A stretch of DNA of 38,446 nucleotides from Methanobacteriota archaeon (GCA_903877165.1 CAIRCU010000040.1:1-38446); one strand, 5' to 3'; shown: positions 25,084 through 33,632, counted from the stretch's first letter. A program made the numbers and translations. Notes: a model not told the origin generated them from the sequence alone.

Positions 25084-26004
25084 TTATACCTTCACGATGT
25101 TTTTCTTCAACTGTTCGACGATATATTTGGTCCCTTTCTCAGTTAACTCTACTTCGTCTGTCCCGGAGAACTTGAGCAAGTTGATACGAACCAGAGTCCT
25201 GACGAGGCCGTCAAGGTCCGCGACAGAGACCCCGAGCATCTCCATCGCCATTTGGGAGTCGATGTCGCTGGTGTACATCATCTGCAAGAGCATGAACTGC
25301 TTCTCATCGAGATCAAACGTCTCCTCCTCTTCGACCCCACGAATCATTTTCAGATATTTTTCCGTGGAGAGGATGACGCGTTTTTCACTGGTGATCAGCG
25401 TGGAGATCAAGGAGCCGTCTTTGAGGTAGCGCAGGATGAGCGACGCCTGGTTTTCGCTCTGGCTGCATTCGAAGTCATCGAGTTTTGTAATCGAGATGAC
25501 CTCCTGCTGTTTCTTCCCCAGCCATTCCGAGACGAGGACGATAGCGTCGTCCTGGATGACCATCTGTCCTTTCACTGGCTGTTTCTCAAGAAGGATCTTC
25601 CCGCCTTTGGAGAACGGGCAGACGAACTCAACGTTCGCCCCACTCACCATGAGGAGGATCAGCATCTTCTTGATCATCACTGCGTTGTCCATGGACGTCG
25701 AGAGCAACGAGACGAACTCGTTGCCTTTCTGCACATAGTGAATTGGCATGATCTTCCCGGTGGTTACAATCTTCTTCCATAGCTCGACCTTCCGGTCGAC
25801 CTCGGTGACCTCCGTGAGGTTGACGACGAGGGCCTCGGCATCAACCGGTTTCCCGTTCTTCGATGGGACGAGCAGCAGGCGCTGCGTCGTGATGACAAGG
25901 TAGCCCTCCTTCCATCCAGACTCGTTTCTTTTTTCCCGAAGATCCGGGACAAGCGGGATGTACCGGAGGTACATATGATTTAGGAGGATCTGTTCTTCAC
26001 TCAT
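25084..26004 (-). CDS. cheF: Archaeal taxis adaptor CheF
   Basis: About 306 aa from ATG 26004. Matches the archaea-specific CheF (DUF439) family: an N-terminal part with YLVITTQRLLLVPSKNGKPVD, a second similar beta unit (GQMVIQDDAIVLVSEWLGKK, RVILSTEKYLKMIRG), and a C-terminal winged-helix-like part (ETFDLDEKQFMLLQMMYTS, ELTEKGTKYIVEQL). CheF links CheY and the CheC/CheD proteins to the archaellum motor. The frame is open 13 codons upstream, but the protein should start at MSEEQILLNHMYLRYIPLV. Its presence implies that archaellum genes exist elsewhere in the genome. Confidence 0.9.
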   Translation of the reverse strand: MSEEQILLNHMYLRYIPLVPDLREKRNESGWKEGYLVITTQRLLLVPSKNGKPVDAEALVVNLTEVTEVDRKVELWKKIVTTGKIMPIHYVQKGNEFVSLLSTSMDNAVMIKKMLILLMVSGANVEFVCPFSKGGKILLEKQPVKGQMVIQDDAIVLVSEWLGKKQQEVISITKLDDFECSQSENQASLILRYLKDGSLISTLITSEKRVILSTEKYLKMIRGVEEEETFDLDEKQFMLLQMMYTSDIDSQMAMEMLGVSVADLDGLVRTLVRINLLKFSGTDEVELTEKGTKYIVEQLKKNIVKV

Positions 26005-26109
26005 GGTCTCGTACGTCTCGTGGCATCCCTCTGCTAGCAACAACGCAAGGAGCGACTAATCGAATCCCATCTCACAGAGGAAGACCCTCTGTTTTCTCTC
26101 GATTATGTT

Positions 26110-26145
26110 AACTCATATCTTCTATTTAATACTATATAAAAAACA
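26110..26145 (-). promoter_or_regulatory. Promoter region of the cheF-led transcript
   Basis: The complement holds TTTTTTATATAGTATTAAATAG. Either TTTATATA or ATTAAATA could be the TATA box, giving a leader of 80-110 bases before cheF. Confidence 0.4.
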
Positions 26146-26178
26146 CAGGAGAATCCCTTGAAAAATATAGTGTGGGAT

Positions 26179-26577
26179 TCACCTGTTTTTCTCTTCAGTA
26201 AGCCACAGCCCGATCGGCCGAAGGGTGTTCCCTTTCGTCATCTTTGTCTTTGTCCATTCCTGCAACTCTCGGGTCGTTCTCTGCTGACAGCAAGATTCGC
26301 ATACAAAATGTTCACTATTCATGACGAGCCCAGAGAGATTTTTCCCAAGAATGATAACATGGTGACAGAAATCGCAGACAGCAGGGGATGCATCGTTCCA
26401 CGCGGGGACCGAAAAAAAAGGTGCTGATATCACATCTGATTTTTTCGAGGATACGTTCAAGGGCCACCTGAAGGCTGGCTCGTCTGAAACGGATTGTTCT
26501 TCAAGTGGCTGTTTTTCTTTTCTCAGATGTTGAACGTGAAGAAAAATCTCCTCCAAATCCTTCTTACGCGAGGGCAT
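26179..26577 (-). CDS. Putative zinc-finger protein, 132 aa
   Basis: A charged helical N-terminus (MPSRKKDLEEIFLHVQHLRK) is followed by a low-complexity linker and a treble-clef or LIM-like metal site: CDFCHH, about 18 residues, then FVCESCC. It stands alone, upstream of cheF on the same strand, behind its own TATA-like TTTTTTATAGG near 26628-26637. Role unknown; a regulator of the taxis genes is possible but only an inference from position. Confidence 0.65.
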   Translation of the reverse strand: MPSRKKDLEEIFLHVQHLRKEKQPLEEQSVSDEPAFRWPLNVSSKKSDVISAPFFSVPAWNDASPAVCDFCHHVIILGKNLSGLVMNSEHFVCESCCQQRTTRELQEWTKTKMTKGNTLRPIGLWLTEEKNR

Positions 26578-26682
26578 TGTTCAATACTCCCCATCTACTA
26601 TACTGCTTGCGGGAATCAATAGTACTTACCTATAAAAAAGGTTCGGTTTGTATCAATAGTAAAGAAAAAAAATGAAATCGTT

Positions 26683-27501
26683 TTAGGGTTGCAACCGAGA
26701 TTGTAAGAGTTCTACAGCGTCGTGTATGGTCAGTGGCAGTTGCCGGAACTGAATCCAGCATGTTGCAATTCTATGAAGAGTTTTGTTATATCAGGTTGCT
26801 CGAGGCCCGATGCTTCCAACAACTCAGTATTTGAAAAGATTTCGGAGGTAGTTCCTTGTGCAATTATTGCTTTATTAAGGATAAATACTCGTTCTGCAAC
26901 ACTGAGCGCAGTATGGATGCCATGGGTCGCAAGTATCACGGTTTTCTTGAGGTTTTGTATAAGGATTAGGAGTTCTTTTCTTGCTTTCATATCAAGATTC
27001 GCTGTTGGTTTATCTAAAAAAAGTATTTCTGGGTCCATTGCCAAGACGCCGGCGACAGCAACCTTTTTTTTTCGCCATAACTCAAATGGTGAGGTACTCT
27101 GTCGTCAAAGCCACTCAGACCCAGGTGGTCCATCGCTTGTTTGACCCTCGTATGTACTTCATCTGCACGAAGATCTTGGTTGATCGGACCAAAGGCAATA
27201 TCATCCCACACGCGTGGCATGAAGATCTGGTCGTCAGTATCTTGAAACACGAAACCTATACGGGATCGTATTTTTGCTACGTTCTTTTTAGTTGCTTCTT
27301 CACACCAAATAGCTTGATGCTTCCTTTTTCGTAATTCTTTAGTCCAACAAGGAGATGAAGCAACGTTGATTTTCCTGCACCGTTTGGCCCAAGAATTGCG
27401 ACTTTTTCTCCGGGATTGATCTGAAGAGAAATGTTATTGAGGGCTGCTGTTTTATCTTCATAACTGTATGAAATATTATGAACTTCTAGGATGAGAGTCA
27501 T
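26683..27501 (-). pseudogene. cbiO: Broken ECF/cobalt-nickel transporter ATPase (CbiO-like)
   Basis: A CbiO-type ATPase spread over three frames plus a tail in another frame. Intact pieces: Walker [11 protein letters not shown] loop GFVFQDTDDQIF, signature LSYGEKK, Walker B ILFLDKPTANLD, H loop ATHG, and a C-terminal LPLTIHDAVELLQSR. Frame breaks: an A5 run near 27285-27290 (one A short), an A8 run near 27068-27076 (one A short), and a third near 26745. The Walker B catalytic Glu is Lys, which would kill ATP hydrolysis by itself. The true start is ATG 27501 behind GGAGG, overlapping the cbiQ stop as ATGA. It once formed an operon with cbiQ. Confidence 0.85.
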
Positions 27502-27742
27502 CGAATTATCCTCCAATCAATGCAGAAAAGCAGCAGCGAAAGAAATGAAAAGCATAGACAGAACAGATAATCACTGGGTTTGAAACGCAGCTGGGTTAAC
27601 GTCTGTATTGTTCCAGTCTATCCTCTACTGACTAATGCGGTGTACATGCGGTTTCCGCGCTCATATGCTCTGATGAGAACAGACCCCGCAGTAAAAGAAA
27701 TCAATTGCATACCTTTTTTATCGAAAAGATGTTTTCCTTTTG
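27498..27742 (-). pseudogene. cbiQ: C-terminal stump of CbiQ-type transporter membrane subunit
   Basis: The residual frame reads ISFTAGSVLIRAYERGNRMY, TALVSRG, then a TAG stop where a Tyr codon is expected, then TGTIQTLTQLRFKPSDYLFC and a last hydrophobic segment ending IDWRIIR. This is the C-terminal part of an EcfT/CbiQ protein. The N-terminal two thirds are missing: the IS200-type element begins exactly where the match ends, and I find no N-terminal half on the other side of it. Confidence 0.75.
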
Positions 27743-27751
27743 TGACATCCT

Positions 27752-27771
27752 CCCCGGCATAAATGCCGGGG
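27752..27771. repeat. Terminal hairpin of the IS200-type element
   Basis: Perfect 9-base stem with a 2-base loop, CCCCGGCATAAATGCCGGGG. Subterminal hairpins like this are recognised by HUH transposases. Confidence 0.7.
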
Positions 27772-27781
27772 CTTCCGGGAC

Positions 27782-28216
27782 CTAAGCGGTCACCGGAAAC
27801 CCATCGAGGGTGGCCTGTTGGAATCGATGGTTTCTGACGTAGTTGATCACGGTATCTGCGTCTGCGTCGCCCACGGTGCGGAAGAATTTCCCAGGGCTCC
27901 AAAAAGCTCCCAGGGGGTACCGCCTGCGGAAGGCGGGAATCCGCTGGAAGATCTCGTGAGAGGATGCTCCCTTCAAGAGGTGGAGGGCCGAAGAGACGCT
28001 CATGGCCGCCGGCAAGCCGGCAACCATGTGGATGTGGTCCGGCATCACACTGAGCTCGATGACGGTGATATGATGCCGGGCTGCGACCGTGTGCACCACA
28101 TCCTTGCAGAGTTTCCTGATCTCCTCCCGTCGCATCATGTGTTAGCGGTATTTCGGGCACCATTCCAAATGGTATATATTCTGGCCTACGCTATGGCTAC
28201 TGCTAATTAGATCCAT
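27782..28216 (-). pseudogene. tnpA: IS200-type HUH transposase TnpA with a nonsense codon
   Basis: The full frame from ATG 28216 would give 144 aa. The first 24 residues (MDLISSSHSVGQNIYHLEWC PKYR) match the family N-terminus, then codon 25 (28142-28144) is TAA. The remainder is open from ATG 28138: the HUH motif lies in VMPDHIHMVAGLP and the nucleophilic Tyr in VINYVRNH. Restart at ATG 28138 would lack the first beta strand, so the enzyme is probably dead, although readthrough or restart cannot be excluded. Confidence 0.8.
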
Positions 28217-28345
28217 ACAGCATGTCCTGGGCAGGTTCTCAGAGCGCCCGCGCCAGCGGGCGTGCCCACCCAGTACATGGTAACGAATTCTTGAAGAAAA
28301 AATGACGCGATTCATCCCCCATGCTAAAGCCTGGGGATTTCTCGC

Positions 28346-28625
28346 TTAGAAAACGTTAAAAAAGAAAGTCAGCTAAACAAATGCGAAATTCTTTTGCTTT
28401 CCGATAAATATATGGTTGAAAACCAACACCCTGTACTATTCCTTGTACAAATATTTTGAACATCTATATCCAGGTTAATGGGTCTGTCATAAATTACTTT
28501 TTGCTGGAAAAAAACCTGACCCCTTGGTAAATGCAATAATGATTAAATAGAGGTAAACGATTCTTCTTTCATATTACTCTAGAGATGCACGATAGACTCG
28601 TCAGATGGGAAAGCAAGACAGTCTT
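28346..28625. other. AT-rich stretch without a recognisable gene
   Basis: Between the IS200-type end and the small Cys-protein gene I see no ORF with family features. ATTAAATAG near 28543 is a possible rightward TATA element. Some of this may be further gene debris, as on both sides. Confidence 0.5.
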
Positions 28626-28634
28626 ATTTAAATA
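28626..28634 (+). promoter_or_regulatory. TATA-like element before the Cys-protein/Cache unit
   Basis: ATTTAAATA fits the consensus, but it lies only about 20 bases before GTG 28649, too near for a leader carrying the GAGGTGAG ribosome site. The more distal ATTAAATAG near 28543 may be the working promoter. Confidence 0.3.
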
Positions 28635-28648
28635 AGAGGTGAGTTAGA

Positions 28649-28816
28649 GTGACAAAGAAAGACAAATGCAAAGAAATAATGTCGCAGCTTTTTGGTCCAG
28701 CCTCAGCAAATATGGTTGATACCATGAATGAAGATGACTGCGTACCAAGATGCAGGCAGAAAGTAGCCGCAATGATTGGCGAAGAGAAAGCAAAAGTATT
28801 TGATAGTATTTCATGA
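28649..28816 (+). CDS. Small Cys-containing protein paired with Cache sensor, 55 aa
   Basis: GTG start behind GAGGTGAG. The sequence reads MTKKDKCKEIMSQLFGPASA, NMVDTMNEDDCVPRCRQKVA, AMIGEEKAKVFDSIS. It contains Cys7, Cys31 and Cys35 (CVPRC), is helical and has no membrane segment. It ends ten bases before the Cache sensor, and its stop overlaps the sensor's ribosome binding site, so the two are co-translated. I recall similar short proteins near sensors in methanogenic archaea but cannot name a family. A metal- or redox-responsive partner of the sensor is an inference. Confidence 0.65.
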   Translation: MTKKDKCKEIMSQLFGPASANMVDTMNEDDCVPRCRQKVAAMIGEEKAKVFDSIS

Positions 28817-28826
28817 GGTGAAAAAA

Positions 28827-30080
28827 ATGAAAATTACACCAAAATTAATTACGCTGTGTATTTTACTTGTCCTCGTCCCTTCGGTTATCGTTGGAGCTCT
28901 TGCCTATAACACGGTTAATAACTCAATAAACAAAGGGATACAGGATAGATTAACCGCCCAAGCACAAGACTGGAAACGGTTAGTACAATCATACGAAACT
29001 GAGATAGAAAACCAGGAAGCTACTGCAAAACAAACCGCACAAGATATTGTGACAGCACAAGCAAAAATGACATATATACTCATTCAAAAAACCTTGGATG
29101 ATAATGGAGGAACTCTTCCTGCAGTTGTAAAAGAAAATCTGTTAAACAGGTTGAACCAAACTACTGTTGGAAAAACTGGTTATATATATATTCTTGACTA
29201 CACTGGACATTATATCCTATCTCAACACAGAGCAGCAGACGGAGCCAATAAATGGAATACAACAGATGCTAATGGTCGTTTCGTAATTCGAACTCTTATT
29301 AGCTTAGGAAAAAATTTAACTGGTGCTAATATCACATATTATTCCTATTACTGGAAGAATCAGGCAGATCCAGTAGCAAGAGAGAAGATAGCGGCCTTAC
29401 TCCATTTCCCTACACTAGGATGGGTTGTAGGCATATCTACTTATTATGATGATCTTGTGAATATGACTTACAGAGCTGACACAATTAAAACGGTAAAGAA
29501 CTTGATGTACCATCAAGTAATCGGTACAAGCGGGTATATCTGGGTTGTAAACAGCTCAGGATGGTACCAGGTGTCAAAATATAACGCGACCAAAGGGACA
29601 GGGAATGCAGATAACACATACATAGGGAATAAAAAAGATGCAAATGGAGTCTTATTTATTCAAGAAGCAATTGTAAAAGCTAAGGCCGCAGGTAATAACT
29701 CCGCCTATGAACAATACCCCTGGAAGAATGCTGGCGAGACATCTCCACGTATGAAAATTGCTGGACTTGCGTATGTCCCTCAGTGGGATTGGATTATAGG
29801 AGTCAGTGCATATTATGATGATTTCCCAGAAGCACAACAAATGGCAACACAGATAATGACCATCATTGTTGTTATTATTGTTGTATGTGCAATAATAGCA
29901 TTCGTTGTCGCAAATCAAATGGCAAAACCACTTCGAAAATTAAGACAAGTTGCTGATAAAATAACTGATGGTGATTTTAGTGAACCACTTCCGCCTGCTA
30001 AGGGAAACGATGAAGTTGCAGAGCTTACCGCATCAATGGAAATGGTGGTGACAGCGTTAAAAATGAAAGCAAAAAAATAA
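28827..30080 (+). CDS. Double-Cache, HAMP sensor without output domain
   Basis: 417 aa from ATG 28827 (GAGGTG seven bases upstream). Membrane helix 8-28, extracellular region about 40-335, membrane helix 343-363, HAMP 364-416, stop. The extracellular part holds two similar Cache units: VGKTGYIYILDYTGHYILS with LGWVVGISTYYDDL, and IGTSGYIWVVNSSGWYQVS with WDWIIGVSAYYDDF. The HAMP is regular (MAKPLRKLRQVADKITDGDF ending SMEMVVTALK). No MCP, kinase or cyclase domain follows, and the next frame shows none; a T-rich terminator begins within 20 bases. It may signal by pairing with other HAMP receptors or through the small protein before it. AT-rich codon use contrasts with the che cluster. Confidence 0.88.
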   Translation: MKITPKLITLCILLVLVPSVIVGALAYNTVNNSINKGIQDRLTAQAQDWKRLVQSYETEIENQEATAKQTAQDIVTAQAKMTYILIQKTLDDNGGTLPAVVKENLLNRLNQTTVGKTGYIYILDYTGHYILSQHRAADGANKWNTTDANGRFVIRTLISLGKNLTGANITYYSYYWKNQADPVAREKIAALLHFPTLGWVVGISTYYDDLVNMTYRADTIKTVKNLMYHQVIGTSGYIWVVNSSGWYQVSKYNATKGTGNADNTYIGNKKDANGVLFIQEAIVKAKAAGNNSAYEQYPWKNAGETSPRMKIAGLAYVPQWDWIIGVSAYYDDFPEAQQMATQIMTIIVVIIVVCAIIAFVVANQMAKPLRKLRQVADKITDGDFSEPLPPAKGNDEVAELTASMEMVVTALKMKAKK

Positions 30081-30098
30081 TGTAAGAAATAACATACT

Positions 30099-30141
30099 TT
30101 TTTTCTTTCATTTTTTCTATTTTTTTTTTCCCTTTTTTATA
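30099..30141 (+). terminator. T-rich terminator after the Cache sensor
   Basis: Consecutive T runs (CTTTTTTTCTTTCATTTTTT and TATTTTTTTTTTCCC) begin about 20 bases past the stop. This confirms that the gene really ends after HAMP. Confidence 0.55.
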
Positions 30142-30200
30142 TCTTCTAACATCTCTTTCTTTAAAAACCAACCCTTATTTTTTCGTCTCATCACTTGAAG

Positions 30201-30630
30201 AGTGAAAAAACGGCAACCACAATCGTGTCAGACTCAAAGCCGATATTACGTGAAATCCAAAGAGTCCTCCCCTGAATTAAGGTGGCAAAAGACCTACCCG
30301 TGGAGATATAGCTGCTACCTTGAACGAGATATCCCAACAACAGAAGGTCGGCATGCTTCTCGATGAGGAAAAAATACCGGCGAAACCCGAGGTAAAAAAA
30401 TAACTGAGATGCTTGGCATCAATCTTTATGAGCTTACATGCGAAGGAAGATTCATCTGCATTGTTTCTCAGCAGAATGCGCAGAAGGTGGAGAAGAAACT
30501 CCAGCAGTTCAACAGCGATGCGACGATTTGTGAAGAGATCATTAAAAGAGATCATGTCCTTATTCAAAGCATGCTAGTGAAGAGGATTCTGCCTGTTCCC
30601 ACGGGAAGAATCGTTCCAAGAATCTGCTAA
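30201..30630 (+). pseudogene. hypE: C-terminal remnant of hydrogenase maturation protein HypE
   Basis: Fragments in three frames follow HypE order. Frame 1: SDSKPILREIQRVLP, TGA stop, IKVAKD. Frame 2: PTRGDIAATLNEISQQQKVG and MLLDEEKIPAKPEVKK, TAA stop. Frame 3: MLGINLYELTCEGRFICIVS, a helix-rich middle, then TGRIVPRIC. The last four residues PRIC are the diagnostic HypE C-terminus, whose Cys is carbamoylated and dehydrated to make the CN ligand. Breaks: one base short at GACCTACCC (30291-30299), one A short in the A7 run at 30394-30400, and the in-frame TGA at 30273. The N-terminal half is absent. Confidence 0.85.
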
Positions 30631-30640
30631 AATGAGGGCG

Positions 30641-30727
30641 ATGCATGAGCTGTCAGTTACACTCAATCTGATTCAATTGGTAGTTGCTGAGTGTGCAAAA
30701 AGAAAAATTACTCATCTTCAACGGTAA
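30641..30727 (+). pseudogene. hypA: N-terminal fragment of HypA, nickel insertion protein
   Basis: MHELSVTLNLIQLVVAECAK then RKITHLQR and a stop after 28 residues. MHEL at the very start, including the nickel ligand His2, is the HypA hallmark. The zinc-ribbon part with its two CxxC pairs is missing. Ten bases separate it from the hypE remnant, an operon-like arrangement. Confidence 0.7.
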
Positions 30728-30813
30728 CATCTACTAGGACAACATTATGCACATTAATAGAAATAGGGGAAAACGGAAAAGACGTTCTTGTTGATGGAAG
30801 AAGAACATTGTTT

Positions 30814-31317
30814 TTAAGGGCTCTGTGCTTGTGTAATTTGCTCTAATTCCTTAAGGTCAAAGACCTTGCTGAGATCAAGGAGTGTCAACAAGCGTTTTTC
30901 GCTGAGTAAGCCGACACCCTGGATGTAATTTTGGTTGATGTTACTGGTTATCACGCTAGGGGCGTCTCGTATTTTCTCGCCTTCAAGTCGGAGAACTTCT
31001 GTTGCTGAATCAACAATCATCCCAACTGTGTTATTTCCCACTTCGACAACGAGAATTCTTGTGTTGTCATCAACCGCTTTTGATTGGAGCCCAAGCTTCA
31101 TTGCAAGATCATTGACGACGATGATGTTTCCTCGGAGGTTGATGACCCCTTTGATATATGAAGGGGTGTTGGGAATCCTGGTTACTTCTTCCCAACGGAT
31201 GATTTCTTTGACTTTGTTGATATGGACCCCGAATTCTTCACCTGCAAGAGAGAAGACAACGAGTTGTTGTTCATTGAAGGTTTTTTTTGCTGTTTGGGTG
31301 TTTGCTCCAGTCGGCAT
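30814..31317 (-). CDS. cheW: Chemotaxis coupling protein CheW
   Basis: About 167 aa. Bridges receptors and CheA. CheW fold: QLVVFSLAGEEFGVHINKVK, EVTRIPNTPSYIKGVINLRG, VVNDLAMKLG, and GVGLLSEKRLLTLLDLSKVF. The first 15 residues are an added hydrophilic tail. A GTG at 31329 is in frame, but AGAGGTG overlaps that codon and is correctly spaced for ATG 31317. It lies 15 bases after the MCP gene, in one operon with it, and away from the main che cluster, which lacks cheW. Confidence 0.95.
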   Translation of the reverse strand: MPTGANTQTAKKTFNEQQLVVFSLAGEEFGVHINKVKEIIRWEEVTRIPNTPSYIKGVINLRGNIIVVNDLAMKLGLQSKAVDDNTRILVVEVGNNTVGMIVDSATEVLRLEGEKIRDAPSVITSNINQNYIQGVGLLSEKRLLTLLDLSKVFDLKELEQITQAQSP

Positions 31318-31332
31318 AAACGGTTTCACCTC

Positions 31333-33549
31333 TTACTGTTTAATAACAGGTTCTTTGTTTTGTGGCTGGGTTGACGTAGGTTGGGTTACTTTCTCTTTTG
31401 CCGAGTGTTTTTCATAGGATAGTTTCTTATGTGGTTGTTGACTTGGTTGAGGTGGCGTTGGAGTCACAGGCGGTTTTTGTTCCCAGGAATTTGTTGTTAT
31501 ATGTTTGGTTTGGTTTTCATCGAGTTTAAACCGCTCGACGACATTTTTGAGTTCACCTGCGATGGAAGCCATTTGCTGTGCCGCATTTGAGACTTGCTGC
31601 ATGGATGAAGTGACTTCTTGTATCGATGCTGACACCTGTTGTGCGCCACTAGCGCTTTCCTGCGCGACCGCACCGACTTCTTGCGCTGATTTGTTGACGG
31701 TGCCAATTATCGCAGGCAACATTTCGAAGACCATGACAGAGTCCATGATTTTGTTCATCCCCTCATCAACCTGTTTCGTGTTCTCAGACATGGATTTAAC
31801 TGCACTTTCAATTTCGTTTTGAATACCTTGGATGAGGGTGGAAATCTGCTGGGTCGCTTGTCCCGATTCCTCTGCTAACTTTCTGACTTCATCAGCAACA
31901 ACCGCGAACCCTCGTCCAGCTTCTCCAGCGCGGGCTGCCTCGATTGCAGCGTTTAACGCAAGAAGGTTTGTTTGTTCTGAGATTTGGTTAATGGTATCGA
32001 CAATATGCCCGATTTCCTTGGATTTCTGTCCAAGGGCAGCAATCTTCTGCGCGCCTTCCTGAGTCGTTTGTTTAATGATGTTCATCTTTGTGCTAGCATC
32101 CTTCGCTACTTGTTGGCCTCGGCTTGTGGACTCTCCGGCTTGTTGTGCCTGCTTAAGCATGGTTTGCGAATCACGTGCCGTGTTTTGTGACCCTGTTGAT
32201 ACCTGTTGAATTGTTGATGATACCTCTTCCATGGCTGCATTGACTTCTTCAGCAGAACTTGAAAGCTCCTCTGCTGAGCTTGCTACTTGATCAGTATTGT
32301 TTTTTACTGCACGGATAGTGTCTCGTAGACTATCCATCATTGTTATTAACCCATCGGCAAGCTGCTTGACATCTCCTTTCAACCCTTCAACGGCTAAATC
32401 TTGAGAAAGGTCACCTTTGGCAATAGTATTTACATAAGCTGCTATCTGTGCGACGGGTTGGGCGATGTTATCGAGCATCTCGTTTAGTGATTGTGTCACG
32501 ACGCCGATTTCGTTTTTCCCGACATAAATGCTTCTCTTTGAGAGGTCACCGGTTTCCGCAAGGTCCTTCATTTCTTGTCCGATGATTCCTAGCGGCTTTG
32601 TAATCGACCGGGTGATGGTCCATGCCAAGACAATACCAACGGCGATAACAATGCAAAGGAAAGCGATAATCATGAGGTTGGCTTGAGTCTGTGCAGCAGC
32701 TTGCGTGCTTAGCGCAAGAGCACTCAGTTGATCCGCGCCTCCGTAAAACTGACTGGTGCTGTCACTACTTCCCACAATGTAGTTTCCATCCTGGTTCATG
32801 GTCGCAATCAAGGTGGCCATGGTGACTTCATCATCATGGAAGGTGTTGGCTTGGGTGACATAGCTTCCGATATAGGTTTGGATCTGGGTGGCTGCGGCTG
32901 CCAGTTGGGTGTCGCTAGCGCAGAGGGTGGCGAGTTTCCCTGCTTCTGTCTCGGTGGTAGTGAGCGCCGTCTGGAATGCTGTCCATCGCTCGTCATTGTG
33001 GAAGGCGATGTAGTAGACTGCTGCGACGCGGTGAAGAGCAAACGTGGTCTCTAATTTATCCGCTTGAAGATAGATGGCGCTGCCTGCCGTGGTGAGCTGT
33101 TTGACTTTAGCGATCTGGTCGTTGAACCCGGCGCCAATCGTTGTCCACTGTGCCCGGACGGCGTTGGTGTCAGCGACCTTGGCGACATAGGATTCGAACG
33201 CAGTATTATAGGTTGCCACATGGGTCGACATCGTCGTTAAAATGTCTTTCATTTTACTGTCGATGTTCATCGACTGCATGGCGGTGATTTGCATATTCAA
33301 ATCTGTCATCCCGGTATTGAATGTGTCCACAGAAGCTTGGTCCTGGTTAATGACGTATTGATTCACGTCGTTGTCCAAGGCTAGTACCGAGGAGTCGATG
33401 GTTTTAGCGTCGTTGACTTGTTTCGCAGAAAATGCTGTTTGTGCCAATCCGTTGTACCCGATGAATCCGACGGCTGAGGTTAAGATTATGAGTGCGACAA
33501 ACCCGATCATTAGCTTTCGACTTATCTTCATATCAGTCCATTTTCCCAT
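31333..33549 (-). CDS. Methyl-accepting chemotaxis protein with helical sensor domain
   Basis: 738 aa. Membrane helix 12-34, extracellular all-helical sensor about 35-290, membrane helix 291-311, HAMP 312-364, a second HAMP-like unit about 366-418, cytoplasmic coiled coil 419-672. The signalling tip ([20 protein letters not shown], then [20 protein letters not shown]) matches class consensus. The sensor length (about 255 aa) suits a helical bimodular or extended four-helix-bundle ligand domain. It lacks the Cache fold of the sensor on the other strand. The last 55 residues are a Pro/Gln/Thr/Lys-rich flexible tail, perhaps a tether, but without the bacterial NWETF-type pentapeptide. Confidence 0.95.
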   Translation of the reverse strand: MGKWTDMKISRKLMIGFVALIILTSAVGFIGYNGLAQTAFSAKQVNDAKTIDSSVLALDNDVNQYVINQDQASVDTFNTGMTDLNMQITAMQSMNIDSKMKDILTTMSTHVATYNTAFESYVAKVADTNAVRAQWTTIGAGFNDQIAKVKQLTTAGSAIYLQADKLETTFALHRVAAVYYIAFHNDERWTAFQTALTTTETEAGKLATLCASDTQLAAAATQIQTYIGSYVTQANTFHDDEVTMATLIATMNQDGNYIVGSSDSTSQFYGGADQLSALALSTQAAAQTQANLMIIAFLCIVIAVGIVLAWTITRSITKPLGIIGQEMKDLAETGDLSKRSIYVGKNEIGVVTQSLNEMLDNIAQPVAQIAAYVNTIAKGDLSQDLAVEGLKGDVKQLADGLITMMDSLRDTIRAVKNNTDQVASSAEELSSSAEEVNAAMEEVSSTIQQVSTGSQNTARDSQTMLKQAQQAGESTSRGQQVAKDASTKMNIIKQTTQEGAQKIAALGQKSKEIGHIVDTINQISEQTNLLALNAAIEAARAGEAGRGFAVVADEVRKLAEESGQATQQISTLIQGIQNEIESAVKSMSENTKQVDEGMNKIMDSVMVFEMLPAIIGTVNKSAQEVGAVAQESASGAQQVSASIQEVTSSMQQVSNAAQQMASIAGELKNVVERFKLDENQTKHITTNSWEQKPPVTPTPPQPSQQPHKKLSYEKHSAKEKVTQPTSTQPQNKEPVIKQ

Positions 33550-33617
33550 CTTGTTTCCACCACCGTTGTTTGGTAGAGCGCACGCAGAAAAAGGGGAGAA
33601 GGCCTGTACTCTCTCCT

Positions 33618-33632
33618 CTTTATATTCTCAGC
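33618..33632 (-). promoter_or_regulatory. TATA box for the MCP-cheW operon
   Basis: The complement reads GAGAATATAAAGAGG, about 70-80 bases before ATG 33549, which predicts a leader of about 50 bases. GGTGG precedes the ATG. Confidence 0.4.

Larger units (their letters stand above)
27743..28345 (-). mobile_element. IS200/IS605-type element with tnpA only
   Basis: It is bounded by hairpin ends instead of inverted repeats. At 27752-27771 CCCCGGCATAAATGCCGGGG is a perfect stem. At the other end CGCCCGCGCCAGCGGGCG (28245-28262) and the imperfect CCCCATGCTAAAGCCTGGGG (28317-28336) precede the TTTCTCGC typical of such ends. No tnpB is present. Exact ends are estimated within about 10 bases. It sits in the cbiQ remnant. 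Confidence 0.75.

Noticed and set aside
26683-30630. All frame breaks in this stretch as sequencing errors
   Set aside because: Several breaks are short homopolymers, so errors remain possible. However, the nonsense codons in cbiQ, tnpA and hypE, the Walker B Glu-to-Lys change and the missing gene halves cannot be explained that way, and long neighbouring genes are intact.
30728-30813. Possible continuation of hypA or another coding remnant (TLIEIGENGKDVLVDGRR)
   Set aside because: One frame reads like protein, but I could not match it to HypA or any other family, and it is too short to call.
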